Shown: piece after piece, positions 17,209-27,846 of the stretch
Numbering within the stretch: the first letter of the stretch is position 1
Layout of the letters: each line of letters starts with the position of its first letter
From: Myxococcales bacterium
GTDB taxonomy: Bacteria > Myxococcota > Kuafuiibacteriia > Kuafuiibacteriales > Kuafuiibacteriaceae
Assembly: GCA_019634385.1 (NCBI GenBank)
Contig: JAHQVK010000145.1
Coordinates: 1 to 33,739 of the forward strand
Direction: 5' to 3'
DNA: 33,739 nucleotides
Made by a program: the position numbers and the translations under genes
The notes under the pieces: generated by a model
What the model saw: the letters and a program-made list of their open reading frames with translations, nothing else
Told to the model about the DNA's origin: nothing
Database searches by the model: none

Positions 17209-18558
17209 TCAAAAATAGACCATTGCCTGTAAAATAGCCTCACTCGCAAAGGTATCAAGAGTAGGCGCATCATTCTCATTCACAAATATGGGACGTGCGC
17301 GATAGTGAAGTGTCAACTTTGAATGATGCCCGATCAAGAACCAATTGAGTCCGCCCTCAATCACTGGCGCTAACTCATCATCGAGTGCCTCAAACACTGA
17401 TAGTTGCAATCTTCCATATAACTGGAGTTTACGCCCCCCCAAACTATTTGAGGGCAGTAAATATCCGGCTTCCACGAGAAAACTATATCCAGAGCCAATC
17501 GACGGATACGCATTTCCTCTCCCATTAAGCGAAAAGCTCTGGTCCGCAGCCGGAGCACCGTCAGCAATATTGGCAATACCAACATTACGAATAAAGTTGG
17601 GCCCCAGATCGTAATAATAAAATGTGAGTAATCCGGTCAAAGCCCCGCTTACATCCGGATCATTACCTAATGGTGTATCTATAAATGCATCTATTCCCAA
17701 CAAAACCGTATCGTGAGTATCTCTATCCTCTTCAGTGGGCCCAGCCGTTGCGGTCAGTTCAGGTTGATAATAGTATCCCGCACCAATATTAAACACCCTC
17801 TTAGTACCCACGTAGGTACCCACTGTATAGGGTAGTTTGTTCGATTCCTGATCCCAGAACTGATAACTAAGATATCCGGCAGTCGACCAACTATTTGCGC
17901 GATTATTGAATACTGCCACAGTTTCGTTGGCCGGGTCTCCGACCCGCGGCTCAAAAGGACGGTTGATTGCGAGACGATAATCTAGTTTTTCGATTTTACC
18001 CTTTGCGTACACACCGAGTTGTCGCGCAAACTGGTCACCTTGCTCAATCAATGGCCAGTTTGTAATGGGTGCATCCATAACCAGAAAGTTCAGCGTACTA
18101 GCATTAGTCTGACGTGATATTCCATGCCAGTAATGCAAACCAGCACCAACATATAGAAGTTTATTAGCAACCTTGTATTCCACCCAGGCATCATGAAAAA
18201 ACAACTGGGGCTTAAATGGGTCTGCTCCCGAGAATGTCTGGTTATTTATCCCCATATGTATCAAAATCAAGACATCATCAGTAATCTGACCATATCCCAA
18301 GAATCGTGCTCGACGTAGAGCTACATCGGCTTCAAAATCAGATGCAGCCTCGTTGACCGCAGTGCCCGGATTCATCTCCATCAAGCGTGTCCACATCTGT
18401 AGCCAAGTAATAAATCGGAAGTAGCGCTGCCCATCTTCGCTCAGATCGAGTCGTACACCCTTTCCGTATGCGTCCCCACCCCCTTGGGCGACAGCCACCG
18501 CTGATACTCCGGTCAATAGACAAACCAAAACAATTTTCAGCATCCAAATCTTTTTCAT
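17209..18558 (-). CDS. Outer-membrane porin-like beta-barrel protein
   Basis: A cleavable signal peptide (MKKIWMLKIVLVCLLTG, then VAVAQG) leads a 449-residue protein rich in alternating aromatic and polar residues, ending in MVYF with the terminal Phe typical of outer-membrane barrels. Segments such as RRARFLGYGQITDDV and LLYVGAGLHYWHG resemble the phosphate-selective porin O/P-like group, a loose assignment. AGGAGA precedes ATG 18558 at good spacing. It lies downstream of the symporter gene in the same direction, with a 137-base gap holding a strong stem-loop. It therefore probably supplies outer-membrane entry for the same solute, which is inference from context. Confidence 0.75.
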   Translation of the reverse strand: MKKIWMLKIVLVCLLTGVSAVAVAQGGGDAYGKGVRLDLSEDGQRYFRFITWLQMWTRLMEMNPGTAVNEAASDFEADVALRRARFLGYGQITDDVLILIHMGINNQTFSGADPFKPQLFFHDAWVEYKVANKLLYVGAGLHYWHGISRQTNASTLNFLVMDAPITNWPLIEQGDQFARQLGVYAKGKIEKLDYRLAINRPFEPRVGDPANETVAVFNNRANSWSTAGYLSYQFWDQESNKLPYTVGTYVGTKRVFNIGAGYYYQPELTATAGPTEEDRDTHDTVLLGIDAFIDTPLGNDPDVSGALTGLLTFYYYDLGPNFIRNVGIANIADGAPAADQSFSLNGRGNAYPSIGSGYSFLVEAGYLLPSNSLGGRKLQLYGRLQLSVFEALDDELAPVIEGGLNWFLIGHHSKLTLHYRARPIFVNENDAPTLDTFASEAILQAMVYF

Positions 18559-18629
18559 CTTCGTGTCTCCTGAATAACTAGAATATCCACCGGCTTCAAA
18601 CTCTCCATGTTTCAGCGAATCGTTCTAGG

Positions 18630-18663
18630 AGAGCTCGGAGGGGTTATCACCTCTCCGAGCTCT
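18630..18663 (-). promoter_or_regulatory. Intercistronic stem-loop between symporter and porin genes
   Basis: Two 14-base arms (AGAGCTCGGAGGGG at 18630-18643 and CCTCTCCGAGCTCT at 18650-18663) pair with one imperfect position around a six-base loop. On the minus (transcribed) strand no T-run follows, so a standard intrinsic terminator is unlikely. It may be an attenuator or an mRNA-stabilising hairpin that sets different levels of symporter and porin. Confidence 0.6.
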
Positions 18664-18695
18664 TTGCCTTGTCGAGTCTGAAGCTTGCAACTATT

Positions 18696-20531
18696 CTAGT
18701 GAGCTTCGCTTGCTGCGCCCGCACCCCGAGGTATTCGAATGTCTTCAACCAATTCTTGAATATGTTCAGGAGGAGCAGTTGTCAGGCGGGAAACGATAAC
18801 CGCCACAACAGTATTGAAAATCATGCCGAGGGTTCCAATACCTTCTGGAGAGATGCCTAAGAACCACTGGTCCGAAGTACCTCCAAGAAACTTAAAGTAA
18901 ATTATATACATAGCAGTGAAGACTATGCCAACCACCATACCTGAAAGCGCACCTTCGCGATTCATTTTTTTATCAAATATTCCAAGAATAATAGCTGGGA
19001 AAAAACTGGACGCGGCCAAGCCGAAAGCAAAGGCTACCACCTGCGCAACAAAGCCCGGTGGATTTATCCCAAAGTAACCAGCAACTATAACTGCCGCCGC
19101 AGCTGAGATTCGAGCGGTCAAGAGCTCACTTCTCTCGGAAATATTGGGGTTAAAAGTGCGCTTAACAAGATCGTGACTAATTGCAGTAGAAACAACCAAT
19201 AAAAGCCCAGCTGCGGTGGAAAGAGCTGCCGCGAGACCGCCGGCAGCAATCAGCGCAATCACCCAGTTCGGAAGTCCAGCAATTTCCGGGTTAGCGAGAA
19301 CCATAATATCACGATCAATATAGACTTCGTTTGTGTTGTCTGTCGGCGAGTTGGAGAAAAGTCGCTCGCCGCTCGCTCCCAATGGAGTTGAATCGTCTTC
19401 TGCTACAGCAAATTTGGGTTTACCAACCATTGCTGATCCACTCCCATCGTAGCGTACCTTACCATCTTTATTTTTATCTACCCATGCGATCAGACCAGTA
19501 TCTTCCCAAGTCTTGAACCATCCCGGAATCTTTTTTACAGAATCCGGTGCTGAACTTGAATAAGTCGCATTACTAATCGCCCCAATAAGATTGGTTCGAG
19601 CAAACGCCGCAACTGCCGGGGCTGTTGTATATAATATCGCAATAAACAGCAGAGCCCAACCAGCACTAATTCTTGCATCTCTTACCTTTGGCACCGTATA
19701 GAAACGAATAATCACATGAGGTAGCCCAGCGGTACCTACCATAAGTGCCATTGTGATACAAAAAATATCCAACATCGATTTGGTTCCCGATGTATATTCG
19801 GCAAAGCCTAACTCTGCATGTAGCTGATTGAGCTTATCGATGAGGTAGATCTGCTGACCTCCCGCCACCTGAGATCCAAGTTCACCGCTTAGGAAGCCAC
19901 CAAAGCCGAGCTGTGGCAAAGGATTGTTACTCAGTAGTATAGATATAAATATCGCAGGAACCATATACGCAAAAATAAGGACAACATACTGAGCAACCTG
20001 AGTATATGTAATGCCCTTCATTCCACCCAGGGTGGCATAGAAAAAGACCAACGCCATCCCAATCAGCACGCCGCTCGTTATATCCACTTCTAGGAATCGA
20101 CTAAATACAACTCCAACGCCTCTCATCTGGCCCGCAACGTAGGTAAATGAGACGAATATAGCACAGAAGACCGCAATTATTCTGCCGGTATGCGAGTAAT
20201 ATCTATCCCCAACAAAATCAGGAACCGTAAACTTACCAAATTTACGAAGGTATGGGGCTAGGAGTAAGGCTAGTAAGACGTAACCTCCGGTCCAACCCAT
20301 AAGATACACCGAACCATCGTAACCAGTAAAGGATATAAGTCCGGCCATACTAATGAATGAAGCGGCAGACATCCAATCGGCGGCTGTCGCCATACCATTG
20401 GCTACCGGGTGTACTCCCCCTCCCGCAATGTAGAATTCTCCAGTTGATGCCGCTCGCGACCAAATCGCAATACCAATATACAAGGCAAAAGATGCGCCTA
20501 CGATCAGAAAAGTCCAGGTCTGTACGTCCAC
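18696..20531 (-). CDS. Sodium:solute symporter, VC_2705-type large subunit
   Basis: This 611-residue SSS-family membrane protein resembles ActP-like acetate permeases. N-terminal signatures are TGEFYIAGGGVHPVANGMA and ADWMSAASFISMAG. A long hydrophilic loop (roughly residues 310-420) carries an EF-hand-like DKNKDGKVRYDG, a feature I associate with the VC_2705 large-subunit group (TIGR03648). Those proteins pair with DUF4212 small subunits, and one is encoded ten bases upstream here. The likely role is sodium-coupled uptake of a small carboxylate, with the substrate not determinable. GTG 20531 has GAGGGGG upstream. Transcription order is DUF4212, symporter, porin. Confidence 0.93.
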   Translation of the reverse strand: MDVQTWTFLIVGASFALYIGIAIWSRAASTGEFYIAGGGVHPVANGMATAADWMSAASFISMAGLISFTGYDGSVYLMGWTGGYVLLALLLAPYLRKFGKFTVPDFVGDRYYSHTGRIIAVFCAIFVSFTYVAGQMRGVGVVFSRFLEVDITSGVLIGMALVFFYATLGGMKGITYTQVAQYVVLIFAYMVPAIFISILLSNNPLPQLGFGGFLSGELGSQVAGGQQIYLIDKLNQLHAELGFAEYTSGTKSMLDIFCITMALMVGTAGLPHVIIRFYTVPKVRDARISAGWALLFIAILYTTAPAVAAFARTNLIGAISNATYSSSAPDSVKKIPGWFKTWEDTGLIAWVDKNKDGKVRYDGSGSAMVGKPKFAVAEDDSTPLGASGERLFSNSPTDNTNEVYIDRDIMVLANPEIAGLPNWVIALIAAGGLAAALSTAAGLLLVVSTAISHDLVKRTFNPNISERSELLTARISAAAAVIVAGYFGINPPGFVAQVVAFAFGLAASSFFPAIILGIFDKKMNREGALSGMVVGIVFTAMYIIYFKFLGGTSDQWFLGISPEGIGTLGMIFNTVVAVIVSRLTTAPPEHIQELVEDIRIPRGAGAASEAH

Positions 20532-20541
20532 GTTTTCCCCC

Positions 20542-20838
20542 TCAATCTTCCGAATGTCCGTATTTTCGGTCCAGTTGATTCATCAATTGAACATAGATAA
20601 ATATAAGGGCCACAAAGACATAAATAGCCCCCTGCTGAGCAAACCAGAAACCTAAGGGAAAGCCTCCCAAGCTAAACTGGTTGAGCTCATCAACTAACAA
20701 GATGCCGAAGCCATAAGAAACGACGAACCATATTGTCAGTAAAACGATAAGATAGGTGAGATTTGAGCGCCAATAGGCTAATCTTTGATTTTCTGTATCC
20801 ACGAACACCTCTACTAGATCACCAAATGTAGCAATCAT
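20542..20838 (-). CDS. DUF4212 symporter small subunit
   Basis: This 98-residue protein has the DUF4212 (TIGR03647) pattern: YWRSNLTYLIVLLTIWFVVS, the GFGILLVDELNQF segment, then GGFPLGFWFAQQGAIYVF and a second helix, ending NQLDRKYG. Two membrane helices are expected. The gene always tends to precede the VC_2705-type large subunit, as here, and plays a part like that of DUF485 proteins beside ActP. The 103 bases upstream include a 17-base inverted repeat that could control the operon. No strong Shine-Dalgarno sequence is seen before ATG 20838. Confidence 0.94.
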   Translation of the reverse strand: MIATFGDLVEVFVDTENQRLAYWRSNLTYLIVLLTIWFVVSYGFGILLVDELNQFSLGGFPLGFWFAQQGAIYVFVALIFIYVQLMNQLDRKYGHSED

Positions 20839-20880
20839 CAGACCATAGGGTGGATAGCTGTTATTAAACAGTGGTGCATA

Positions 20881-20897
20881 TCAACGCGTTGCGTTGA
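20881..20897 (-). promoter_or_regulatory. Inverted repeat upstream of symporter operon, candidate operator
   Basis: A perfect inverted repeat TCAACGC-GTT-GCGTTGA stands 43 bases upstream of the DUF4212 start. It has the size of a dimeric regulator site. I could not find a convincing sigma54 (TGGCAC-N5-TTGC) element nearby, so a link to the NtrC-type regulator is not shown. Confidence 0.35.
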
Positions 20898-21129
20898 CAA
20901 CGTGACCGTTACCTTCTAAAGTTACGAAAAGTGACATCTATAATCACATATAGGTATCTCCCCTCTTAGCTTGAACCGATGAGGCAACGATACTATCCTT
21001 TTAGGATTAACAATTGTGCTAGGCTAAGCGGCATCGGGCGCAGGAGGCTTCCTGTGCCACATATCGGCGAAGACAGTGGCTACAAAACATACGCCACCGG
21101 CGAAAGGTGGAGCCGGTTAAACGCTCAAC

Positions 21130-21179
21130 GGAAAGACCACCCGAACGATGAATGCTGGACGCAGTCAACCGGTTGCAAG
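21130..21179 (+). repeat. Decayed right end of a family A element (A4)
   Basis: Fifty bases align without gaps to the right end of A1, with 35 identical positions by my count, including GGAAAGACC and TCAACCGG near the end. The left part is not recognisable. This looks like an old A copy, which implies that the family has been active over a long time. It lies just left of C4. Confidence 0.5.
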
Positions 21180-21247
21180 CCTACCGTAGGTCGCGAGTCG
21201 GATGGTTCGAAATAGCCTGGATATTTGGCGTGGTAGGAAAACTTGCA

Positions 21248-21433
21248 TTCGGGCGTGTTTGTAAACTCGGGACCGCGTCCTTACTTGTTTCCCACATTTG
21301 TGCGAGGCCGGTGGCTTCGCCATCCTTTCAGCCCCCTCGACCCGGTACATCCCGTACCTCCTCGGGGCAGAACCCTCGCAAATACGGAATACGGCGTCAT
21401 CTCCGTAGCCGGAGTTTAGAGACGCTCTCTAAC
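21248..21433 (+). repeat. Family C palindromic element, degenerate copy (C4)
   Basis: The left end reads GGGCGTGTTTGTAAACTC, then GGACCGCGTCC and ACTTGTTTCCCACAT as in C3. The right end has TACGGCGTCATCTCCG and a mutated terminus (GACGCTCTCTAA instead of GACACGCCCTAG). Orientation is as in C3. Both terminal CTAG motifs are lost, so it is an older copy. Open frames across it are translations of the repeat, not genes. Confidence 0.8.
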
Positions 21434-21477
21434 CCGCTGCGAGGGAAGCACTCAAACGCATCTCTATTCTAGTATAC

Positions 21478-21588
21478 TGAAGCAAGAACTTGGGTTCAAC
21501 CCAAGTTCCTGCTTCTTCGCGGGGCTATGCCCCGCGGAGCGAGCCCTTGTTGGTTCTGTAAGAATCAATTCAAGTGGTCTTTGCTGTA
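21478..21588 (+). repeat. Three-hairpin element, copy 1 (D1)
   Basis: The first hairpin is a nearly perfect 37-bp palindrome (GAACTTGGGTT / AACCCAAGTTC flanked by GAAGCA / TGCTTC). The second is CGCGGGGC-TAT-GCCCCGCG. The third arm ATCAATTCAAGTGGTC pairs poorly here, because its partner has mutated. The unit ends near TTTGCTGT. Copy D2 (27329-27440) is inverted and has the third hairpin intact. It lies 109 bases past the stop of the minus-strand gene at 21697 and might end its transcript. Confidence 0.8.
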
Positions 21589-21696
21589 ATTAAGATTTTT
21601 TAGAACTAACATTAGACATTATCAACATCTAGCGATAGATTCCGTCAGCTGTTTAAAAGATGTTGGGCAAGACCTAGCGTTGGGGTCCCCTGAGGG

Positions 21697-22194
21697 TTAA
21701 TCGAGAAAACTGTTGAGAGTTTCGTCATCGTCTCGTAGCTTCTCTAGACCCTGTGACTCTACCTGGCGAATTCGTTCTCGGGTCAGATTCATAATCTCTC
21801 CAACCTCCTCCAAAGTCACCCCCCCTCGTTCCGCAACGTCCAAAGCGCAGGTTTCTTCCAACTCATGGACATCTTTGTCAGGGAAATTAATTTTTATGGA
21901 TCCCGTGCGGGGATGCACATCAAGGTACAGGTGATATCGACAAGCCACGTACAAACAGGGTCGCTTGTCATGACGACATTGGGTTCGTTCCGTCGGCCGC
22001 TCATAGTCGACAATCACCGGTAGTCGGCCTTCTTCCAATAGCTGACGTCGCTCACGAAGCATTTGCTTCCTCGCTATAGTCACACCGCGCTGTTTATCTC
22101 GTAACCGCAGAGAACCAGATGATGCCGGTGCTCGGTCCGGGATTTCGGTTGGTACTTCAGAAGCCCCCCCTGCTTCCAAATCGCGGTTCCCCAT
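21697..22194 (-). CDS. Sigma-70 region 4-like DNA-binding protein with Cys cluster
   Basis: This 165-residue protein ends with a sigma-70 region 4-type helix-turn-helix (about 123-153: [21 protein letters not shown]), the -35-reading motif of sigma factors. It has no region 2, so it cannot be a full sigma factor. Upstream is a cluster C73, C80, C85 and H88 ([16 protein letters not shown]) that could hold zinc or an Fe-S centre, followed by a conserved-looking [16 protein letters not shown] segment. Similar small proteins occur in Myxococcota-type genomes, with function unknown to me. It is divergent from the DciA-like gene; the 297 bases between them must hold both promoters, but I see no clear boxes. 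Confidence 0.75.
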   Translation of the reverse strand: MGNRDLEAGGASEVPTEIPDRAPASSGSLRLRDKQRGVTIARKQMLRERRQLLEEGRLPVIVDYERPTERTQCRHDKRPCLYVACRYHLYLDVHPRTGSIKINFPDKDVHELEETCALDVAERGGVTLEEVGEIMNLTRERIRQVESQGLEKLRDDDETLNSFLD

Positions 22195-22491
22195 ACGTTT
22201 GGGTTAAGAGTGTACCATAGTTTGACTCCCCACTCTCGCTTTTGCATCGATCATCAACAGAGTCATCCTTCAGCTGAGTCTATGGCCCTTATCCATCACT
22301 CTTAATCCTACATCACAGCCAATGAAGGTAAAAAATCCTTCCGACACTTGAACTCACTGACAACCCTCTGAGCTCACGCTTGGCGTACCTCCGGAGATGG
22401 AAGCCGACGAATTCGGCATGTGGACAAACCACTAAGATTATCGGTCCTTCTCCCCTTTCCTCAATAAACCTTCCAGCGCTAGGATTCACCT

Positions 22492-23109
22492 ATGAGGGCG
22501 CCTGAACGTCTGGCCAATCTGGTCACCCGCCTCTTTGAAGGCACCGATGCGCCCCACGCTTCTTCCCGATATCATAGGGCCACTGGGCGACTGGCCTTTG
22601 AGGTATTTAAGGCCTTTGATCACATTGGCCCGCCATTGACCGACCACGCTGAACCGGCTTCATTCCGTAAGGGCAAACTAACGCTTACGGTAAGAAGTAG
22701 CGCGTGGCTCACAGAACTGGCGATGATGCGGAGCGAAATCAAGCAGCGACTAAACTCCCGCCTGGCAAAGCAAATTGTCGAAGACGTTCGTCTGGTGCTG
22801 GGGAGCCCCAAACGCCTTCGGCCTCAACCAGCCCCTAAAAAAATTCAACTCAGTCCTTCGCAGCAAGAGAAGGTGGAAAGTTGGGCTGCTGGCTTAATCA
22901 ACGACCGCGTCCGAGAAGCCTTCGAACGGGCTGCCAGTCGCTCCCTCGAAGCTGGTCCCGTGGGCCAAATGCCGTACTCTGGCCCCGCCGGACCTCGAGT
23001 CCTAGCCCCGGTGGAGGACGAGACTCAAGAGTGTGAAGATGAGCTCAGCTACGGATATGGAAATCGCGCCTACGATCGGTGGAGGCTACGAAAGCCGAAG
23101 GCCCGATAA
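22492..23109 (+). CDS. DciA-like (DUF721) protein
   Basis: The central part (about residues 50-105) fits the DUF721/DciA family: GPPLTDHAEPASFRKGKLTL, then SSAWLTELAMMRSEI and RLNSRLAKQIVEDVRLVLG. DciA proteins recruit or load the replicative helicase DnaB in bacteria that lack DnaC or DnaI. The C-terminal 80 residues are basic to acidic, less ordered and not recognised. The length of 205 is within the family's wide range. The start ATG 22492 has only a weak AGG upstream. A helicase-loading role is inferred from the family; no neighbour supports it. Confidence 0.75.
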   Translation: MRAPERLANLVTRLFEGTDAPHASSRYHRATGRLAFEVFKAFDHIGPPLTDHAEPASFRKGKLTLTVRSSAWLTELAMMRSEIKQRLNSRLAKQIVEDVRLVLGSPKRLRPQPAPKKIQLSPSQQEKVESWAAGLINDRVREAFERAASRSLEAGPVGQMPYSGPAGPRVLAPVEDETQECEDELSYGYGNRAYDRWRLRKPKAR

Positions 23110-23394
23110 GTCCTGGTCCCACTATCTGTACCTGCCGAGCACTCCATCTTCTTCGTTCAAAAATATGCCCAATCAAACGCCAGTTCATGCACAAACGTCC
23201 CCCAGGGCGCGTCTTCGTAGGGCTGTGTATGACTCGTCCTGACTCAGCCGAATATCCGGGGCCCTCCGGTCCCCCTCTATTGATGACCCCGAAACTCACC
23301 CGGTCATCGTACTGGTCCGAACATCCTATAAAATTAAGTATTTTTGAATAGTTAGCCACCAATCCGCAGAAACGTCCTAGTTACAAACCAAGTT

Positions 23395-25533
<2,139 letters not shown>

Positions 25534-25938
25534 ATGCCACTGGACCTCAAGATCGTCACCCCGGAATCAGAAGCCCTGCACACCACCTGTGACGAAGTCA
25601 CCATACCCGGGCTTACCGGTGAGATCGGGTTTGGTCCCGGGCATGTGCCGCTCATTACAGTCCTGAAGCCAGGGGTATTAACCGTGCTGAAAGGCACACA
25701 GCGCACTATATACGCAATCAGCTCTGGCTTTGCCGAAATCGAGAGCGGAACAGTGACAGTGCTCACCCAGAGTTGCCAGTCTGGTTCAAAGATCGATGTG
25801 GATCAGGCTAAACTTGAGGTGGCAGAGGCAGAGAAGGCACTGGCGGACCTTAGCGAGTACCACCCGAACTATACCGTCGTGCGGGGTCGACTGGATCGAG
25901 CCCTCGCCCGTATAAACGCTGCTCAGTTACGAAAATAG
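25534..25938 (+). CDS. atpC: F1 ATP synthase epsilon subunit
   Basis: At 134 residues this has the standard epsilon layout: a beta-sandwich (LKIVTPESEALHTTCDEVTI, PGLTGEIGFGPGHVPLIT, GFAEIESGTVTVLTQ) and a C-terminal helical hairpin (KLEVAEAEKALADL to RLDRALARINAAQ). Epsilon couples F1 to the c-ring and can inhibit ATP hydrolysis. Its ATG directly follows the atpD TAA. It converges on the metallophosphoesterase gene with 30 bases between the stops. Confidence 0.96.
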   Translation: MPLDLKIVTPESEALHTTCDEVTIPGLTGEIGFGPGHVPLITVLKPGVLTVLKGTQRTIYAISSGFAEIESGTVTVLTQSCQSGSKIDVDQAKLEVAEAEKALADLSEYHPNYTVVRGRLDRALARINAAQLRK

Positions 25939-25968
25939 CCCCACCTGGGCTCCCCCTCTACAGCTTCT

Positions 25969-26796
25969 TCATTCGCCAATCGATGGCTCCGGGGCCGGAT
26001 AGAGCTCAAATATCGCAAGCTCTGGGCGGCACATATCGCCGACCCGCATGCCTCGCCAAGCATGCCCCAAACCAGCATTCACATAGAGTAGAGTCCCCTC
26101 TTCCAACGTATACATACCCCGAATGTAGGGACCTAGCCGTCCCAGGCGAGCCAAACGCTGATCCCAAATATCTGAGACGTGAATCTGACCCGCGTGGGTG
26201 TGCCCACTCAATATCAAGCGCCCGCCAATCGACGCGATACGCTCCGCAGTTGGGGGGAAATGGGTCAACACCAGCGCCTCTCGAGGTGAAGCTATCCCGC
26301 AAAATGCCTCTTCCACCCGATCGTGGCCCGAAAACCCGTCATCAACACCCACCACGGTAAGATCTCCAACCGAGATGGATCTGTTCTGCAGTACGTGAGC
26401 TCCAGCATCCATAAGATTCTGAGCTGAGGCCCGCCCACCAACCAGATGATCGTGGTTTCCCAACACCGCAACCACCGGGCTTGGGAGACCGCAAACAAAT
26501 CCCTGCACGCGACTGAAAAAAGTGCGTGACACATTTACGTAGTCACCGGTGAGAACCACCAAATCTGGCTTAGCCCGATGGACTGCCTCCGTAACCTCTC
26601 GGTAGAGAGCCAGCGGTGTCGTCCATCCCGCGTGGATATCACTTATGTGCACCACCCGGTACAATCGAGACAACCGGGGCCAAGGAAGGCGATAACGAGT
26701 AATTCGAAGCAAAGGACGGGTACGACGGACCCAGATCAGCAACGCCCCGGTAGTAAGGGTCGCCGCACCAACAACCGAGGACGGAAACAAAGCCAT
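25969..26796 (-). CDS. Membrane-anchored calcineurin-like metallophosphoesterase
   Basis: The YkuE/LpxG-like phosphoesterase motifs are all present: D-x-H in SDIHAG (about 53-57), GDYVN (about 84-88), GNHDH (about 114-118), LTHFPP and the final GHTHAGQ. These residues hold the two metals. An N-terminal hydrophobic helix (VVGAATLTTGALLIWV) followed by a basic stretch suggests anchoring to the inner membrane, with the catalytic domain cytoplasmic. Relatives cleave UDP-2,3-diacylglucosamine or unknown phosphodiesters; the substrate here cannot be told. I chose ATG 26796; a GTG directly before it (26799) is also possible. Confidence 0.88.
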   Translation of the reverse strand: MALFPSSVVGAATLTTGALLIWVRRTRPLLRITRYRLPWPRLSRLYRVVHISDIHAGWTTPLALYREVTEAVHRAKPDLVVLTGDYVNVSRTFFSRVQGFVCGLPSPVVAVLGNHDHLVGGRASAQNLMDAGAHVLQNRSISVGDLTVVGVDDGFSGHDRVEEAFCGIASPREALVLTHFPPTAERIASIGGRLILSGHTHAGQIHVSDIWDQRLARLGRLGPYIRGMYTLEEGTLLYVNAGLGHAWRGMRVGDMCRPELAIFELYPAPEPSIGE

Positions 26797-27328
26797 CACC
26801 GCACGAATAGCTGATTGTCAGCCTCGGCGCCACGCGTTGTCATCGTCCCTATGAGAGGTCTTGTGAAGAATGCTGCTTGGGATTCACAAGACCCAACAAG
26901 TAGCTTGTAAGGCGGCCACTGTAGCCACCAGACCGGCCATTAACGCCTCAAAATCGCGGAGTAACTCATCAACCTTTCGCGGCCCCCAAATGCCGATCAT
27001 TGTTCAACGACGATAACCATCAAGTCGGCCATCTGCTCGCTTAAGAGACCTAAGACTTCTTATGTAAGCATTGTTGCGCCTATAGAATACATATATCAGC
27101 TAAGAAGCTTCCTTGATTTCTCTTTGACTTGAGAGCGCTTCAGAAAGCGCAACAACAAGGTCTTTAAGACCTTCATCAGCCGCGAAAAATCTCTACTTGC
27201 TTCATAGACCCGGACAGCCATGAGACGAGTTGATGCTTGATCCGTAGCTCCCCATCTGGTTGTCAACGCCCCTCTTTCTTGAGAGACAACACGTCTCGGC
27301 CTAAATCTAGCGAATAGATACTTGCACT
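26797..27328 (-). other. Gene-poor strip with possible coding fragments
   Basis: No full gene is seen. On the minus strand, separate short frames read like protein: one containing GLKDLVVALSEALSSQREIK (about 27110-27190), one ending MADLMVIVVEQ, and one starting MIGIWGPRKVDELLRDFEAL whose ATG overlaps the previous TGA. They may be parts of one or more genes broken by frameshifts. No family is recognised, and chance is not excluded. Confidence 0.3.
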
Positions 27329-27440
27329 ACAGCAAAGACCACTTGAATTGATTCTGTAAGCATCAATTCAAGTGGTCACGCAGCGGGCATAGCCCGCGTA
27401 GAAACAGGAACTTGAGTTCAACCCAAGTGATTTCTGCTGT
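27329..27440 (-). repeat. Three-hairpin element, copy 2, inverted (D2)
   Basis: Read on the minus strand this copy has the same order of three hairpins as D1. Here the third is intact: GACCACTTGAATTGAT pairs with ATCAATTCAAGTGGTC around a nine-base loop. The GCGGGC-type middle hairpin is kept, and the first is slightly mismatched. The ends ACAGCAAA and TTTCTGCTGT form short terminal inverted repeats. Copies that carry different mutations but keep most pairings suggest that the folded form matters. Confidence 0.8.
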
Positions 27441-27508
27441 TATCAAATTTGCCTAACTGTCATGTCTCAGTTTTCGAGCTTCTAGATAGCTTACCTGCTG
27501 CTTGGATA

Positions 27509-27687
27509 CTAGCAGGCCATCGGAAAAGTGAATTAGGCGCTTCGCGGGTCCTTTTTCCGTGGAACGTCAGGACCGGCTTCGCCTTTCATCGGTTGCATAC
27601 GCCCGGTATGCGCCCTCTTCATCCGGAGCGTTGCGCGGAAAAGATACTACGCGGATCACCCATCCCACTTTTACGATGGCCTGCTAG
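27509..27687 (+). repeat. Family B palindromic element (B2)
   Basis: This 179-bp copy has the same ends as B1 (CTAGCAGGCCATCGG at left; CGATGGCCTGCTAG at right, with a single T-to-A change just inside). Its closing CTAG (27684-27687) is also the opening CTAG of C2. It is 11 bp longer than B1, owing to an insertion at the hairpin tip. Frames read through it are not genes. Confidence 0.9.
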
Positions 27688-27846
27688 GGTGTGTCATTCA
27701 ACTCCGACTGGTGATCTGACCCGCGTTCGTGAGGGTTCGGGATATGTACTCCAACGTTGGGCCCGAAAGGGTGGCGAAGCCAACGACCCCTCACACATGT
27801 GGGAAACAAGTCAGAACACGGTCCGGAGTTGAAAGACACGCCCTAG
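27684..27846 (-). repeat. Family C palindromic element, inverted copy (C2)
   Basis: Read on the minus strand it starts CTAGGGCGTGTCTTTCAACT, then GGACCGTGTTCTGAC and TTGTTTCCCACATGTG as in C3 and C4, and ends with GACACACCCTAG. At 163 bp it is shorter than C3 (186 bp). It shares one CTAG with B2 on its left and one with A3 on its right. Confidence 0.88.

Noticed and set aside
20839-20960. Search for a sigma54 promoter upstream of the symporter operon
   Set aside because: No TGGCAC-N5-TTGC match was found by eye on the minus strand, so the link to the NtrC-type regulator is left as inference.
21204-21211. GGTTCGAA resembling a tRNA T-arm
   Set aside because: No flanking T-stem pairing, acceptor stem or anticodon arm can be built around it.
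23079-23351. 90-codon frame overlapping the end of the DciA-like gene
   Set aside because: Proline-rich shadow frame overlapping the real gene, with no start signal.
27449-27832. 127-codon frame on the plus strand
   Set aside because: It runs through repeats B2 and C2; similar frames appear wherever these repeats occur (16875-17060, 21152-21472, 30816-31025).
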